NCBI RefSeq assembly: GCF_001661595.2
Contig: NZ_LYPF02000001.1
Coordinates: 186,001 to 250,000 of the forward strand
DNA from: Crocinitomix algicola
GTDB taxonomy: Bacteria > Bacteroidota > Bacteroidia > Flavobacteriales_D > Crocinitomicaceae
Length of the DNA stretch: 64,000 nucleotides
Direction: 5' to 3'
The number at the start of each line of letters is the position of its first letter. Position 1 is the stretch's first letter. A model generated the notes under the pieces. It had not been told where the DNA came from. It ran no database searches and saw only the letters and a program-made list of their open reading frames with translations. Below, one piece after another: positions 8,867-18,800 of this stretch. A program made the position numbers and the translations under genes.

Positions 8867-9061
8867 ATGGAATTTTTAAACATTAAAAAATCAATGCTAA
8901 ATTCTGCGAAGGCAAAACTAGACCAGCATAAAGCACTCGGACAACATTCGCGTTTGTCTATTTTTCAAGTCGCTCAATTATTAGATTTTGTTAGCGGTAA
9001 AAGTGAAAGTAATCAAATTCCAAAAGAGTTGTTTTTAGAGGAAACCTTTAGTTTAAACTAA
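8867..9061 (+). CDS. Small protein, probably the C-terminal part of a frameshifted gene
   Basis: A 64-residue reading frame, helical and without a recognised domain. The same frame stays open and coding-like upstream to 8765, giving residues such as KIGGEPFSILAVESSDNNEI before the ATG at 8867, but has no usual start codon there. An ATG at 8775 opens MILKVKK and then meets TAG directly after a run of seven A (8789-8795). One more A would join it to this frame as a protein of about 96 residues. Either a sequencing or assembly slip, transcriptional slippage, or a real broken gene would explain this. It ends one base before the convergent mnmA stop. Confidence 0.5.
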   Translation: MEFLNIKKSMLNSAKAKLDQHKALGQHSRLSIFQVAQLLDFVSGKSESNQIPKELFLEETFSLN

Positions 9062-10237
9062 TTATTGCGCTATTATTCCAGATCCGATCAATTCGTCGTC
9101 TAAATACCACGCTGCGAATTGCCCTGGACTAATTCCTGAAACTCCTTCTTCAAAAAGAATGTACAAACCATTCGATTTTTTAATTAGTTCTGCTTTTATT
9201 AAGGCTTGTCGGTAGCGGATTCGTACATTATAGTTTGCTGAATCTCCATCGTTTAACTTTAAATCAGTTCTAATCCAGTGCACATCTTTATCACGTATAA
9301 AAAGAGCATATCGGTTTAAGCCGGGGTGATCATCACCTTGACCTGTATAAATTGTATTGGTTTCCACATCAGTTCCTATTACGAATAAAGGTTTAGGAGT
9401 ACCCCCAACACCGAGTCCTTTGCGTTGTCCTATTGTAAAATAATGAGCACCTTGGTGCGTACCGACAATTTTTCCCATTTCAGGGTAAAACTTAAAGGGT
9501 TCCGACATTTTAATGAAGTCATTCCTGTTAATTGGGGCGTGGTAAGCCTTAAATTGTTCAAGATCTCTATCGAGCTCAACGATGTTTCCTTCTTTTGGTA
9601 AGAGCTGTTGCTGCAAAAAAGTTGGTAATTTTACCTTGCCAATAAAGCATAGCCCTTGAGAGTCTTTTTTGTCCGCTGTTATGAGGTCTTGGCTTGCCGC
9701 TATCTCTCTCACTTCTGGTTTTTCAAGTTCTCCAATTGGAAACAGAGCCTTAGCGAGCTGGTCTTGCGTTAGTTGACATAAAAAATAGGATTGATCTTTG
9801 TTTGCATCAACCCCTGCTAACAAGCGATATGTTCCGTCAGCAGTTACATCCTTTCTGCAGTAATGACCAGTAGCAACAAAGTCTGCTCCGAGTTTTTCAG
9901 CGGCTTTTAAAAAAACATCAAATTTAATTTCGCGGTTGCATAAAACATCAGGGTTCGGGGTTCGACCTGCTTCGTATTCAGAGAACATGTAATCAACAAT
10001 TCTTTCTTTATACTCAACACTTAAATCTAATGTTTGAAAAGGAATACCTAATTTTTCTGCCACCAATAGGGCATCTTGACTGTCGTCAATCCACGGACAC
10101 TCGTCTGAGATTGTAACGGATTCATCGTGCCAGTTCTTCATGAAAATCCCTATCACATTATATCCTTGTTCTTTAAGTAAGTATGCGGCAACACTGGAAT
10201 CAACTCCTCCTGATAATCCTACAACAACTGTTTTCAT
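9062..10237 (-). CDS. mnmA: tRNA-specific 2-thiouridylase
   Basis: A 391-residue cytosolic enzyme that adds sulfur to U34 of Lys, Glu and Gln tRNAs, using ATP to activate the base and a persulfide relay for sulfur. The PP-loop GLSGGVDSS is at residues 7-15. The two catalytic cysteines are present: C100 (LCNREIKFD) and C197 ([10 protein letters not shown]). The tRNA-binding [10 protein letters not shown] and C-terminal [12 protein letters not shown] motifs are intact, and the length is normal. A TAATTTTG -7 element lies 17 bp upstream of the start. Confidence 0.97.
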   Translation of the reverse strand: MKTVVVGLSGGVDSSVAAYLLKEQGYNVIGIFMKNWHDESVTISDECPWIDDSQDALLVAEKLGIPFQTLDLSVEYKERIVDYMFSEYEAGRTPNPDVLCNREIKFDVFLKAAEKLGADFVATGHYCRKDVTADGTYRLLAGVDANKDQSYFLCQLTQDQLAKALFPIGELEKPEVREIAASQDLITADKKDSQGLCFIGKVKLPTFLQQQLLPKEGNIVELDRDLEQFKAYHAPINRNDFIKMSEPFKFYPEMGKIVGTHQGAHYFTIGQRKGLGVGGTPKPLFVIGTDVETNTIYTGQGDDHPGLNRYALFIRDKDVHWIRTDLKLNDGDSANYNVRIRYRQALIKAELIKKSNGLYILFEEGVSGISPGQFAAWYLDDELIGSGIIAQ

Positions 10238-10253
10238 GTTAAATTTTAATTTG

Positions 10254-10261
10254 CAAAATTA
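10254..10261 (-). promoter_or_regulatory. -7 element of the mnmA promoter
   Basis: On the minus strand this reads TAATTTTG, an exact TAnnTTTG match 17 bp upstream of the mnmA ATG. No clear -33 TTG is present (closest is TTC), so the call rests on one element. Confidence 0.4.
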
Positions 10262-10359
10262 AAGAAATTAGAAGTATAAATTTGAATTATTTGTTAAAAT
10301 CAAAAATCATTTCTGGTTCAATTGATTATCTTCATTTTATAATTAAACGAATATAATTT

Positions 10360-10914
10360 ATGGCAAGAGAGGTTAGATCAGTGAATTTTTCACGAACAAC
10401 GATAACAGAATTAATGATACCTTCTTTCGCTAATTTTTCAGGGAAAGTACACGGTGGTACACTGCTCTCATTAATGGATAAAGTCGCATACGTATGTGCT
10501 GCAAAGCATTCCGGTGCTTATTGCGTAACGGTTTCCGTTGATGGTGTTGAGTTTAAAGAGCCAGTTGAAGTAGGGGAGTTAGTGTCATTAGCTGCTTCTG
10601 TCAATTATGTTGGGAATTCGTCTATGATAGTAGGAATAAGGGTCGAGTCTTTAAAACCAAAAACTGGTGTTTCTAAACATACAAATTCCTGTTACTTTAC
10701 GATGGTAGCTAAGCACGAGGACGGCTCGTTAATGACTGTTCCAAAATTGTCACTTGAAAGTGCGACAGATGTGAGACGGTTTTACGAAGCAAAAATGCTT
10801 AAAATTAAACGTAAAGAAATTATGTCAATATTACACGATGAAGAAAGAATAGTATCACTCGAAAAAATGATTGAATCTTTAAGCGATGATCGTTGCGATG
10901 TTAAATTTTCTTAA
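10360..10914 (+). CDS. Acyl-CoA thioesterase (hotdog fold, YciA-like)
   Basis: A 184-residue single-hotdog protein. The signature GKVHGGTLLSLMDKVAYVCA (about residues 28-47) holds the hotdog helix with the acidic catalytic residue typical of the YciA/BFIT acyl-CoA hydrolase group. The following VSVDGVEFKEPVEVGE strand pattern also fits. It would cleave acyl-CoA to free acid and CoA in the cytosol; chain-length preference is not readable. The C-terminal 40 residues form a charged helical tail not usually needed for the fold. It is divergent from mnmA. Confidence 0.85.
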   Translation: MAREVRSVNFSRTTITELMIPSFANFSGKVHGGTLLSLMDKVAYVCAAKHSGAYCVTVSVDGVEFKEPVEVGELVSLAASVNYVGNSSMIVGIRVESLKPKTGVSKHTNSCYFTMVAKHEDGSLMTVPKLSLESATDVRRFYEAKMLKIKRKEIMSILHDEERIVSLEKMIESLSDDRCDVKFS

Positions 10915-11024
10915 ACCTCTATTTTTTTTGTTAAAATGTAGAACTTTTTTGAGTCTTATACGTTCAAAAATAAAGAAGTGTTAATTGCGTTTAGAATTAA
11001 CATTTATTTATACGGTTTTTTGTG

Positions 11025-11059
11025 AGGGTTTTCTTACTGCGGTGAGGAAACCCTTTTTT
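11025..11059 (+). terminator. Hairpin with U-tract upstream of the DUF6155-like gene
   Basis: Arms 11026-11037 (GGGTTTTCTTAC) and 11042-11053 (GTGAGGAAACCC) pair over 12 bp with two G-U pairs, a TGCG loop and T6 directly after. It lies 111 bp after the thioesterase stop and 16 bp before the ATG at 11075. It is probably the thioesterase terminator but could act as an attenuator of the next gene. Confidence 0.65.
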
Positions 11060-11074
11060 CTTAGATTTGTTTTT

Positions 11075-11587
11075 ATGAGTAAGCGAGCCTTAAGTAAATA
11101 TTTAAAAGAATTATCTAAAAGTGATCTTGAAGAGCAGGTTTTGGAATTGTATGACCGCCTGAAAGAGGTGAAAGAATTTTATGATTTTGTATTTAATCCG
11201 AATGAAGACAAATTACTAGAGGATGCAAAATTTAAAATAAGTAAGGAATATTTTCCCATTGGTAAGAGAAAAGCGAAAAAAAGAAGGTCGATTGCACAAA
11301 ACATAATAAAAAATTATATCAAATTGGGAGTGGATTCATCTTTTATTGCCGATGTAATGTTATTTAATATTGAGGTTGCCCAAACGTATAATGAAACAAA
11401 TACGATTAATGGAGATGCATTTTATAAGAGTATGCTAAAGTCGTTTAAAGATGCTGTAAAGTTTATTGATTCAAACGGTTTGGAAGCAAGTTTTAATGAA
11501 AGACTAGAACGTATTACTGAAATTACTTACAATCAAAATTGGGTGAACAAAAGAGTCTTTGAAGATGTTTTGGACAAAAGGTTTTAA
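11075..11587 (+). CDS. DUF6155-like protein
   Basis: A 170-residue all-alpha basic protein whose opening MSKRALSKYLKELSKSDLEE and FNPNEDKLLEDAKFKI segment match what I remember of DUF6155 proteins of Bacteroidota; the function is unknown. The ATG at 11075 is chosen because the longer reading from 10985 would run through the terminator hairpin at 11025-11059. No signal peptide or membrane segment, so cytosolic. It is separated from the convergent S46 peptidase by a bidirectional terminator. Confidence 0.75.
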   Translation: MSKRALSKYLKELSKSDLEEQVLELYDRLKEVKEFYDFVFNPNEDKLLEDAKFKISKEYFPIGKRKAKKRRSIAQNIIKNYIKLGVDSSFIADVMLFNIEVAQTYNETNTINGDAFYKSMLKSFKDAVKFIDSNGLEASFNERLERITEITYNQNWVNKRVFEDVLDKRF

Positions 11588-11593
11588 TATTAA

Positions 11594-11622
11594 AAAAGGG
11601 AGCAATTCATTTGCTCCCTTTT
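11594..11622. terminator. Bidirectional intrinsic terminator
   Basis: AAAAGGGAGCAA (11594-11605) and TTGCTCCCTTTT (11611-11622) form a perfect 12-bp stem with a 5-base loop, with an A-tract before and T-tract after. It lies between the convergent stops at 11587 and 11642 and can serve both genes. Confidence 0.85.
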
Positions 11623-11641
11623 CATTTAAAATGGTGTCTAT

Positions 11642-13783
11642 TTATTCTACGATAGTCATTTCATCAATTAAATGGCTTGCACCTGCGTATTTGTCGACAA
11701 CAAATAATACGTATCGAATATCTACACAAATTGTTCTTTGAAAATCATCCTCAAAAGCGATATCACCACTCATAGCTTCCCAGTTTCCATCAAAGGCGCA
11801 GCCAATTAACTCCCCTTTACTGTTCATGACTGGACTACCAGAGTTTCCTCCAGTTATGTCGTTGTTCGTTATGAAGTTTACCCATAATTCACCATCTTTT
11901 CCATAACGGCCATAGTCTCGCGTTTCGTACAATTCTTTAAGTTTACTTGGAACTATGAATTCAGGATTATTTGGATCTTCTTTTGCCATTAATCCTTTCA
12001 TTGTAGTGTAGAACGGATATTTTTTACCCTCGTTAGATGTGTAAGGAAGGACGTTACCGTATGTCAAACGAAGTGAGAAGTTGGCGTTTGGATAATATTT
12101 TTTCTCTTTGTTCATTATTCGAAGGCCTTCTATAAAAAGGCGATTCGCTTTGTCAAGTTTAGCTTGTGCGATTGCTGAGGCTTCTCCATTTACTACAGAA
12201 AGATAATTCATTAATAGTGCTTCATTTAATAAGAATAACGGTTCTGCTTCTAAAGTTGTAGCTGTTGGATTTTCAAGGAATTCCTTGTAACGTTCAATTG
12301 AAGTGAATACCGACGATTTTGTTGTCCATCGTGTTAGTTCTTCCCAGTTGGATTTATATTCTTCAGCTAATTTTTTAAATTCTTCTGGTTGTTGACTTGA
12401 AGGGACGTCTTCATAATACATCTTTAACATGGCTTCAATTAATTTGATTTCAGTTGGGATGTTTATTGAGCTAAAAAATTCATCTGCGGCTTTTAGGTAT
12501 GGTTCTGCCGCTTTTTTAATTTCCTCTTCGCTTGCTTCACTCTTCAATTTCTTGAAAAACCGCACATGAGAAATCATGAATTTGTTAAGGGCAACCGAAT
12601 AGATCGCTTCAAAGAAATACACTTTAGTAGGGTTGATTTCAGTAAGCGTTTTATAGGCTTCTTCAATGTCAGTTAATACATTTCCATAACGTTGTTTGCG
12701 CTTATCTTTTTCATTTATCCATTGAGTAAAAGCTTGTTCGATAGCAACTTTTTTTTCTGTCACTTTATTTCGCTCTAGTTGCTCTGTTTGACCAATGAAA
12801 TATTTCCAATAATTACTGACTTGGGCGTAGGTTGAAGCGTATTGAATCCGCACTGCGTCGCTTGCATTCATATCTTCTTTCATTAATTCAAGCTTTTTTC
12901 CTCTTACTTTAACACGACTTGGTTGATCTTTCTCTATTGCCATTTTAACCCCGTAAGAAGTGAGGTATCGATCGGTGCTACCAGGGAATCCCATTACCAT
13001 TGCAAAATCATTTTCTTCAACACCCTTTAGAGAAATAGGTAAATGATGTTTTGGTTGATACGGCTGGTTGTCCATAGCAAATTCAGCGGGTTCGTTCTGA
13101 TTGTTGGCATAAACTCGGAACATGGTGAAGTCACCAGTATGTCTTTCCCACATCCAGTTGTCTGTGTCTCCTCCGTATTTCCCAATCGCTGAAGGGGGAG
13201 CGCCTACCAAACGAACATCTTTAAACGTTTCGTTAACGAATAGGTAGAACTCGTTTCCTTCATAAAAAGGTTTGATTTCTGCGTTATAGTTTGTGCCTGC
13301 AGTTGCCTCTTCGATTAAACGTGCAGATACTTCTTGTATTTTTTCTTCACGTTCAGACTCACTCATTCCATCGTTCAAAAATTTGTAAATGTCTTTTGTG
13401 ACGTCATCAATTCTTACAACGATTGTTGCTGTAAGTCCAGGGATAGGTTTTTCTTCCGAATAATTACTTGCCCAAAAACCATCTGTTAAATAATCGTTCT
13501 CCGGGGTAGAGTTTTCACGAATTGCATCATATCCACAATGATGATTCGTTAACATAAGTCCTTTATCCGAAATGAGTTCTCCCGTACAAAAACCGCCTAA
13601 TGATACTATAGCATCCTTTACGCTTGGTTTCTTTGGATTGTAAATTTCTTTCGCTTTGAGCTCAAGACCTTTTGCTCGCATTTCCTTTTTATACTTCTTT
13701 AGTTGAAAAGGGAGGAGCATTCCTTCGTCTGCATAAGATGATCCTGCAGCTATCATCAAAGATAGGAATAAGATTTTTTTCAT
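11642..13783 (-). CDS. S46 family dipeptidyl-peptidase, DPP7-like
   Basis: A 713-residue exported serine peptidase that removes dipeptides from free N termini, probably in the periplasm. A signal peptide covers residues 1-18. The chymotrypsin-like triad is visible: H82 (LTNHHCGYD), an Asp in GGDTDNW (204-210) and S648 (GGNSGSP). The residue 18 positions after the serine, which sets P1 preference in this family, is G666 (AFDGNWEA). Known DPP7 has Gly there and DPP11 has Arg, so hydrophobic rather than acidic P1 is expected. Length is normal. It would help an amino-acid-using bacterium digest peptides. Confidence 0.93.
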   Translation of the reverse strand: MKKILFLSLMIAAGSSYADEGMLLPFQLKKYKKEMRAKGLELKAKEIYNPKKPSVKDAIVSLGGFCTGELISDKGLMLTNHHCGYDAIRENSTPENDYLTDGFWASNYSEEKPIPGLTATIVVRIDDVTKDIYKFLNDGMSESEREEKIQEVSARLIEEATAGTNYNAEIKPFYEGNEFYLFVNETFKDVRLVGAPPSAIGKYGGDTDNWMWERHTGDFTMFRVYANNQNEPAEFAMDNQPYQPKHHLPISLKGVEENDFAMVMGFPGSTDRYLTSYGVKMAIEKDQPSRVKVRGKKLELMKEDMNASDAVRIQYASTYAQVSNYWKYFIGQTEQLERNKVTEKKVAIEQAFTQWINEKDKRKQRYGNVLTDIEEAYKTLTEINPTKVYFFEAIYSVALNKFMISHVRFFKKLKSEASEEEIKKAAEPYLKAADEFFSSINIPTEIKLIEAMLKMYYEDVPSSQQPEEFKKLAEEYKSNWEELTRWTTKSSVFTSIERYKEFLENPTATTLEAEPLFLLNEALLMNYLSVVNGEASAIAQAKLDKANRLFIEGLRIMNKEKKYYPNANFSLRLTYGNVLPYTSNEGKKYPFYTTMKGLMAKEDPNNPEFIVPSKLKELYETRDYGRYGKDGELWVNFITNNDITGGNSGSPVMNSKGELIGCAFDGNWEAMSGDIAFEDDFQRTICVDIRYVLFVVDKYAGASHLIDEMTIVE

Positions 13784-13806
13784 GTAAATTTCTATTTAAT
13801 TCTGAA

Positions 13807-13814
13807 CAAAAATA
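13807..13814 (-). promoter_or_regulatory. -7 element of the S46 peptidase promoter
   Basis: On the minus strand this reads TATTTTTG, an exact TAnnTTTG match 23 bp upstream of the ATG at 13783. No well-placed -33 element was found. Confidence 0.4.
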
Positions 13815-13859
13815 GAATTAAGAGCGTAATTTACGGGTGTTTCAACAAGAAAATAAAAG

Positions 13860-13878
13860 AGGTTTTTATTTAAAACCT
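13860..13878 (-). terminator. Possible weak terminator at the stop of the T9SS gene
   Basis: AGGTTTT and AAAACCT pair over 7 bp with a 5-base loop; on the minus strand the hairpin includes the stop codon of the gene ending at 13877 and is followed by CTTTTATTTT. It is short and AT-rich, so only moderately convincing. Confidence 0.4.
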
Positions 13879-14665
13879 AGTTTTTAACGAATTTCAAGTG
13901 ATAAAAAGTATCCACTGATTGAATATAAACCATATAAATCCCATTCGGGAGACTGCTAACATCGATGTGTTTTTCAGTTGAATGGATTAATTCTTTTCCT
14001 TGAATATCCATAATTCTTGCAGAAACTAAGTTGGCAACGTCAATGTTTACCTCATTTGATGCAGGATTCGGGAAAAGGTAAATCTCTTGTTGGTTGTTGT
14101 TTTCTGCTATTTCAGCAAACTCACTTCCGTAGAATTTAATGTCATCTAAAAGTAGTATAAACCCATCTTCTGTTATGTTCTTAAAAGCAACATGTATGTC
14201 TTGGTTAGCAAACCCTTTTTCGTCAATCCTAACACTTCTGGTGTGCCAATGTGGTGTTTCGTTATAAACACTAAGTAAGGTGTCGGTAAAATTTTCAATT
14301 TCTGGACCCATGGTAGAAAGTAAGACAACATAGCTATCTGGAAAAGAGGCGTCAACCGAACGACTTTCCCAAATTATGTTTGAATAAGAAGGGATGTTTA
14401 TTAAAGGAGTTATCAAATAATCTTGGGATTGGCCAGATGGCTCATAAAAGGATGTGCTCCCGACGCAAATTACGGTATCAGTTTCATAACTAATCCAAGC
14501 GTTGTTGAAATAACTTACTTCTGGAGCTGGCTCTAATCCGTCTTTATCTTCCGTTATCCATGTCTCAGGAATGCCGTCATCAAAATTTTCTTCAAACAAT
14601 AAAGTTTGTGAGTGACTAAAAAGATGGCTTGTGAGAAGTCCTAAAAGTAAAACGTTTCTTATCAT
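13877..14665 (-). CDS. T9SS type A sorted protein with choice-of-anchor J (cleaved adhesin) domain
   Basis: A 262-residue secreted protein. A signal peptide (about 1-20, HSQ) is followed by a beta-rich domain opening EENFDDGIPETW and closing with LLDDIKFYG, the pattern of cleaved-adhesin/choice-of-anchor J domains that bind proteins or glycans. The C terminus has FPNPASNEVNI, LPNGIYMVYI and KFVKN, a type A T9SS sorting domain. The start at 14665 is preferred over 14701 because a TATTTTTG promoter element lies between them. Confidence 0.85.
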   Translation of the reverse strand: MIRNVLLLGLLTSHLFSHSQTLLFEENFDDGIPETWITEDKDGLEPAPEVSYFNNAWISYETDTVICVGSTSFYEPSGQSQDYLITPLINIPSYSNIIWESRSVDASFPDSYVVLLSTMGPEIENFTDTLLSVYNETPHWHTRSVRIDEKGFANQDIHVAFKNITEDGFILLLDDIKFYGSEFAEIAENNNQQEIYLFPNPASNEVNIDVANLVSARIMDIQGKELIHSTEKHIDVSSLPNGIYMVYIQSVDTFYHLKFVKN

Positions 14666-14684
14666 AATATTATCGTATTCAATG

Positions 14685-14692
14685 CAAAAATA
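14685..14692 (-). promoter_or_regulatory. -7 element of the T9SS type A gene
   Basis: TATTTTTG on the minus strand, an exact TAnnTTTG match 19 bp upstream of the ATG at 14665. It argues against the upstream ATG at 14701. No convincing -33 element. Confidence 0.4.
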
Positions 14693-14742
14693 GAGATTCA
14701 CTCCCTTGTGTGGAACTTTTTAACAGATTTTAGTAAGATTTA

Positions 14743-15027
14743 TTATTCAAAAGATAGAATGAACAAATCTTCATCGTCTTTTTTAAAAAGATGTTCTTCT
14801 CTCGCATATTTTTCTAATTTACGAAGGTCCTCCAGCTGTTCAATAGATTCCTTGAGCTCAATGATTCCTGTTTTTTTACGCTCAATTTCATTTTCCAAGG
14901 ACTCTACACGGTTCTGTCTATTAATTAATGTGACGATATCTGTGTCATGAAGAATTAAAATATAAACGACCACAAACAAGCTGGATAAAATATATTTATT
15001 CCGTATTTTTTTTGCAAAGTCTTTCAC
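14743..15027 (-). CDS. FtsB/DivIC-like septum formation initiator
   Basis: A 94-residue protein with the FtsB/DivIC architecture: short basic cytosolic head (residues 1-13), one transmembrane helix (about 14-28), a Leu/Glu coiled coil (about 38-70) and a short C-terminal tail containing KYAREEHLF, which resembles the conserved KxAREEhG segment of the family. It would join FtsL and FtsQ in the divisome. A TATTTTTG element at 15032-15039 lies so close to the ATG that it would give an almost leaderless mRNA, so it is not called as a promoter. Confidence 0.8.
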   Translation of the reverse strand: MKDFAKKIRNKYILSSLFVVVYILILHDTDIVTLINRQNRVESLENEIERKKTGIIELKESIEQLEDLRKLEKYAREEHLFKKDDEDLFILSFE

Positions 15028-15125
15028 ACAACAAAAATAACTTATAAGAATTGATGTCGATTTGTCTCGTATAAATCTTTTAAACAGTTATTATTTGAAA
15101 ACAAGAATAGTCGTTTCGTTTTAGT

Positions 15126-15133
15126 TAGTTTTG
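15126..15133 (+). promoter_or_regulatory. Possible -7 element upstream of miaE
   Basis: TAGTTTTG matches TAnnTTTG 15 bp before the ATG at 15149. No TTG at the proper distance upstream, so low confidence. Confidence 0.3.
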
Positions 15134-15148
15134 TTAAAAAGAATAAAT

Positions 15149-15730
15149 ATGCTAGGATTAAAACTTCCAACTGATCCACGTTGGGTGAATATTGTCGAAG
15201 AAAATATTGATGAAATACTCACAGATCATGCTTGGTGTGAACAAAAGGCAGCTACGAATGCAATTGGTTTGATTATTCAAAACCCAGAAAGAACGGAACT
15301 AGTGGACGAACTAATAGTTGTTGCTAGGGAGGAGTTGGAGCATTTTGAGCAAGTTCATAATTTGATTAAAGCTAGAGGTAAAACATTGGGAAGAGAGTGT
15401 AAAGATGATTATGTCGGAGATTTGTATAAATTTATGAAGAAAGGACATAGTCGTCATATTTCTTTTATTGACAGGCTTTTGTTTTCGGCGATGATAGAAG
15501 CAAGAAGTTGTGAACGTTTTAAAGTCTTGTCGCAGAATATTCCAGATCAAGAATTGTCAAAGTTTTATCACGATTTAATGGTAAGTGAAGCAGGGCATTA
15601 TACGATGTTTATAAAATTTGCGCGAAAATATAGTGAAGGTGTAGATGTCGAGAAACGATGGCAAGAATGGCTGGACTACGAAGCTGAAATAATTAAAAAC
15701 TATGGGAAGCGCGAAACCGTTCATGGTTGA
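15149..15730 (+). CDS. miaE: tRNA-(ms2io6A)-hydroxylase
   Basis: A 193-residue ferritin-like diiron monooxygenase that hydroxylates the isopentenyl group of ms2i6A at position 37 of tRNAs. The carboxylate and histidine ligands expected of the fold are visible in HAWCEQKAA, REELEHFEQV, EARSCERF and SEAGHY, in the right order. The opening LGLKLPTDPRWV is characteristic of MiaE. The ATG at 15149 is used, not the TTG at 15131. It joins mnmA in this window as a tRNA-modification gene, but the two are not linked. Confidence 0.93.
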   Translation: MLGLKLPTDPRWVNIVEENIDEILTDHAWCEQKAATNAIGLIIQNPERTELVDELIVVAREELEHFEQVHNLIKARGKTLGRECKDDYVGDLYKFMKKGHSRHISFIDRLLFSAMIEARSCERFKVLSQNIPDQELSKFYHDLMVSEAGHYTMFIKFARKYSEGVDVEKRWQEWLDYEAEIIKNYGKRETVHG

Positions 15731-15828
15731 CCTAAGCTAATTTTAATGTTTTCATTGTTATTATGGTTTTCAATGTTTTTTCACTAAATTGGTACAGTTT
15801 ACTGTGGTAAATACCCAAAATTAATTTC

Positions 15829-18800
15829 ATGGCCATAATGCAACCAAACTTACACACAATTTCCATAAAAGATGTTCTATACGGTCGTGAAACTGAATTG
15901 GATTTACTGAATTTGTATCACCAAAACTCTATGGATGGTGAGAAGATTATTGTTTTAATTAAAGGGAATTCTGGTGTTGGAAAAAGTTCATTAGCGAATA
16001 AGTTTGGATTAGACAGGTCAAAAGAGGGGGATTTGTTCGTAACGAGTAAATTAGAGATAAGTCGAGACAACCCACCTTATAATGCTTTGATTGAGGTTTT
16101 TAGATCAGTGGTCAATGAATGGTATCATTTATTAAAGAGTGGAAATAATAAGTTAAAAGCAACAATAGAAGAAGAACTTGGTGTCAATTTGGATTATTTC
16201 TGCCAGGTTTTTCCAAGAATCAAACATATGTTTGATTTGAAAGAGATGGCTTCGCAAACAACGGAAGAAGTTATTTTTAGAGGTCGACTAAACGAGATGT
16301 TATTGAGTCTAACTCGTGTGATCAATCGATACGATCAACCAGTAATTGCATTGCTCGATGATATCCAATGGACTGATAAAGGAACAGTTGAATTTTTTCG
16401 CTGCTGGCTTTCAGAAGGGAGTAATGAAAATCTTTTTTGGATATGTACTTTTCGTTCTGAAGATGATGACCGAGTTGTTTGGGCCCTAATTGAAGAAGTG
16501 TTGTTACCCTACTATAAAAGTAATATTCGACTTTTATTATTGCGTGGGTTAAAGTTGGTTGACATTCACAAGCTAATAAATCGTCATTTAAAAATCAAGC
16601 ATGACGATGTTTCTGAATTAATTCAACTAATAGATAATGTAACAGGAGGTAATCCGTTGTATGTTAATATTTTCATTCAAGAGTTGTGTGCGAAACAAAT
16701 CTTGGCTCGGGAGGAAGAAAGAGAGGGTTTTAGATGGACTTATCATCCACAACGATATAAAGACTTAAATAGAAGTATGAATATGTTGGAGGTGATTATT
16801 AGAAGAATCGAGTTTTTACCTCAAGAAACTATTAAGCTATTAGGAGTAGGAGCTGCAATAGGTAGTAGTTTTCATATCTCTCTAATCTCTGGAGTAAGTG
16901 AAAAACCCATTGAAACTGTGAAAGAGATTCTTATGCCTGCAGTTAACAAGGGAATTATTGAAGTGATTAATAATCAGAATAATTCAAATGCTCCAATAAA
17001 GTTTAGGTTTACTCATGATAAATTTCAAAATGTAACATATAGTTTGCTTTCGGAGGATAGAAAGAAATGGATTCATCAAGCAATCGGGAGAACATTTTCA
17101 GCTTCATTAGGTTATGCAGCTGAGGATAGAAATATATTCGATATAGTGAATCATTACAATCATTGCTATAATTATTTTAACGCTATTGATGAACGAAAAA
17201 AAATGGTTGAGATGAACTGCAACGCCGCGGAAAAAGCCATTAAGTTATGTTCATATGATCACGCGGTGGCATACTACAATAAAGCGATTCAAATAATTGA
17301 TTCACACAAAGAAGAATGGGAAGACGATAAGATTTATCCTATCTATTTATCAGCGGGTCGAGCGGCTTTTCTAAATAAAGATTTTGTTTCTGCCGTGATG
17401 TTTTACGAATCTGCCCTGAAGTTTGCTCATTCTAACCTCGAAAAAGCGTATGTGTATTATCAATTTATAATCATGTATAATGATGTTGATGATACCGAAT
17501 CTGTATTTGATAGTGCTTCAAAAGCTCTTAAATTGTTAAATTATCCCTTCAATTTTAATGTTTCTAAATTTCAATTATTTCTTTTATTCTGGAAGATCAA
17601 TCGAAAAACAAAGAAAATAACACCGAATTCTTTAGTGAACTTTGTGAAGAATGATAGTCAAGAGGAAAACTTAATTGGTCAAATCTTGTTCGAATTATGG
17701 GTGCCTTCTTGGAGTGTGAACTTGAAAAGTTTGACTTATCTGAATTTAAAATGTCTCGAACTTACTTTACAAAAAGGATTATCTAACGGAAGTTATTTTG
17801 GTATTGTCGGTTACGGTGTTTTTTCTGGTTATTATAGTGGTAAAATAAAAAAAGGTTGGGAATGGGTTCAGGCGGGTTATAAAGTTGCTGAGGAAACAGA
17901 TTTTCCAATCGTACTAGGAAAGGCTTTGGCTGCTGGCAGCACAGTATATGGTCATGCCATTCACGGTTATAAAAAAAATATAACAGTTTTAGAACGCAGT
18001 TATAGACTAAGTAAAAGTACTGGGGATTATATTACTGCTGCATATGTCAGTCTTGTAATGATTGAGAACTATCTATTAGCTGGTGTGAATCTCGACGAAG
18101 TTTGTCAAATTGCACAGAACAAACAAAGTTTTCTTAAAAGAACTGAGAATAAAACATACGTGACATTGAATAAAATAATGATGGTAATCCCAAAAACTCT
18201 TACAGATTCAAATTATGTTTGGACTTCTGAAATTGAGAGATTAAGTAAAAAGAACGATTATATCTTTACCTTGCATTTGAAAGTTAGGTGGTATGTTGTT
18301 CAATTATTTTTAGGGGTCCTTTTTAAAAATGTTGATGTAATTAATCGTGTTTTGAAGCACCCATTAGTGTTCTATAATAATGATATGACGCCGATTCAAT
18401 ATTTACGAATACTCACCGTAAGTTGTCTTCTAGTTCGAGATAAAAACAGATTTAAATTTAAAAAATCATTAAAGATATTGGCTGAATTTAAAAAACGTTT
18501 GACACCCTTATTGGAGGTGAATAATAAAGACTATTTTCATTTGGAAAGGTTTTTATCGGCAGCTGAACTTGAGTTAAAGGGTAAGCTCAATCAAGCAATT
18601 AAAATATATGAAATTGCTATTGAAGAAGCAGAAAAAGTCAATGCATGGCCGTTTTTAGGGATGTATGCCGAAGAGATAATAAGAATTTCTGAAGGAATCG
18701 AAAATCGTAATTTGGGTAAGATTTACTTTAAAAAAGCTATATTGGGATTTGCTAATTGGGGGGCAACGGTTAAGGTTGTTATGCTTGAAGACCAATTTCA

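Noticed and set aside
10985-11074. Upstream extension of the DUF6155-like gene
   Set aside because: It passes through the hairpin and T-tract 11025-11059, and the family begins at MSKRAL.
15032-15039. TATTTTTG on the minus strand as promoter of the FtsB-like gene
   Set aside because: It is five bases from the start codon, so transcription would start at or after the ATG.
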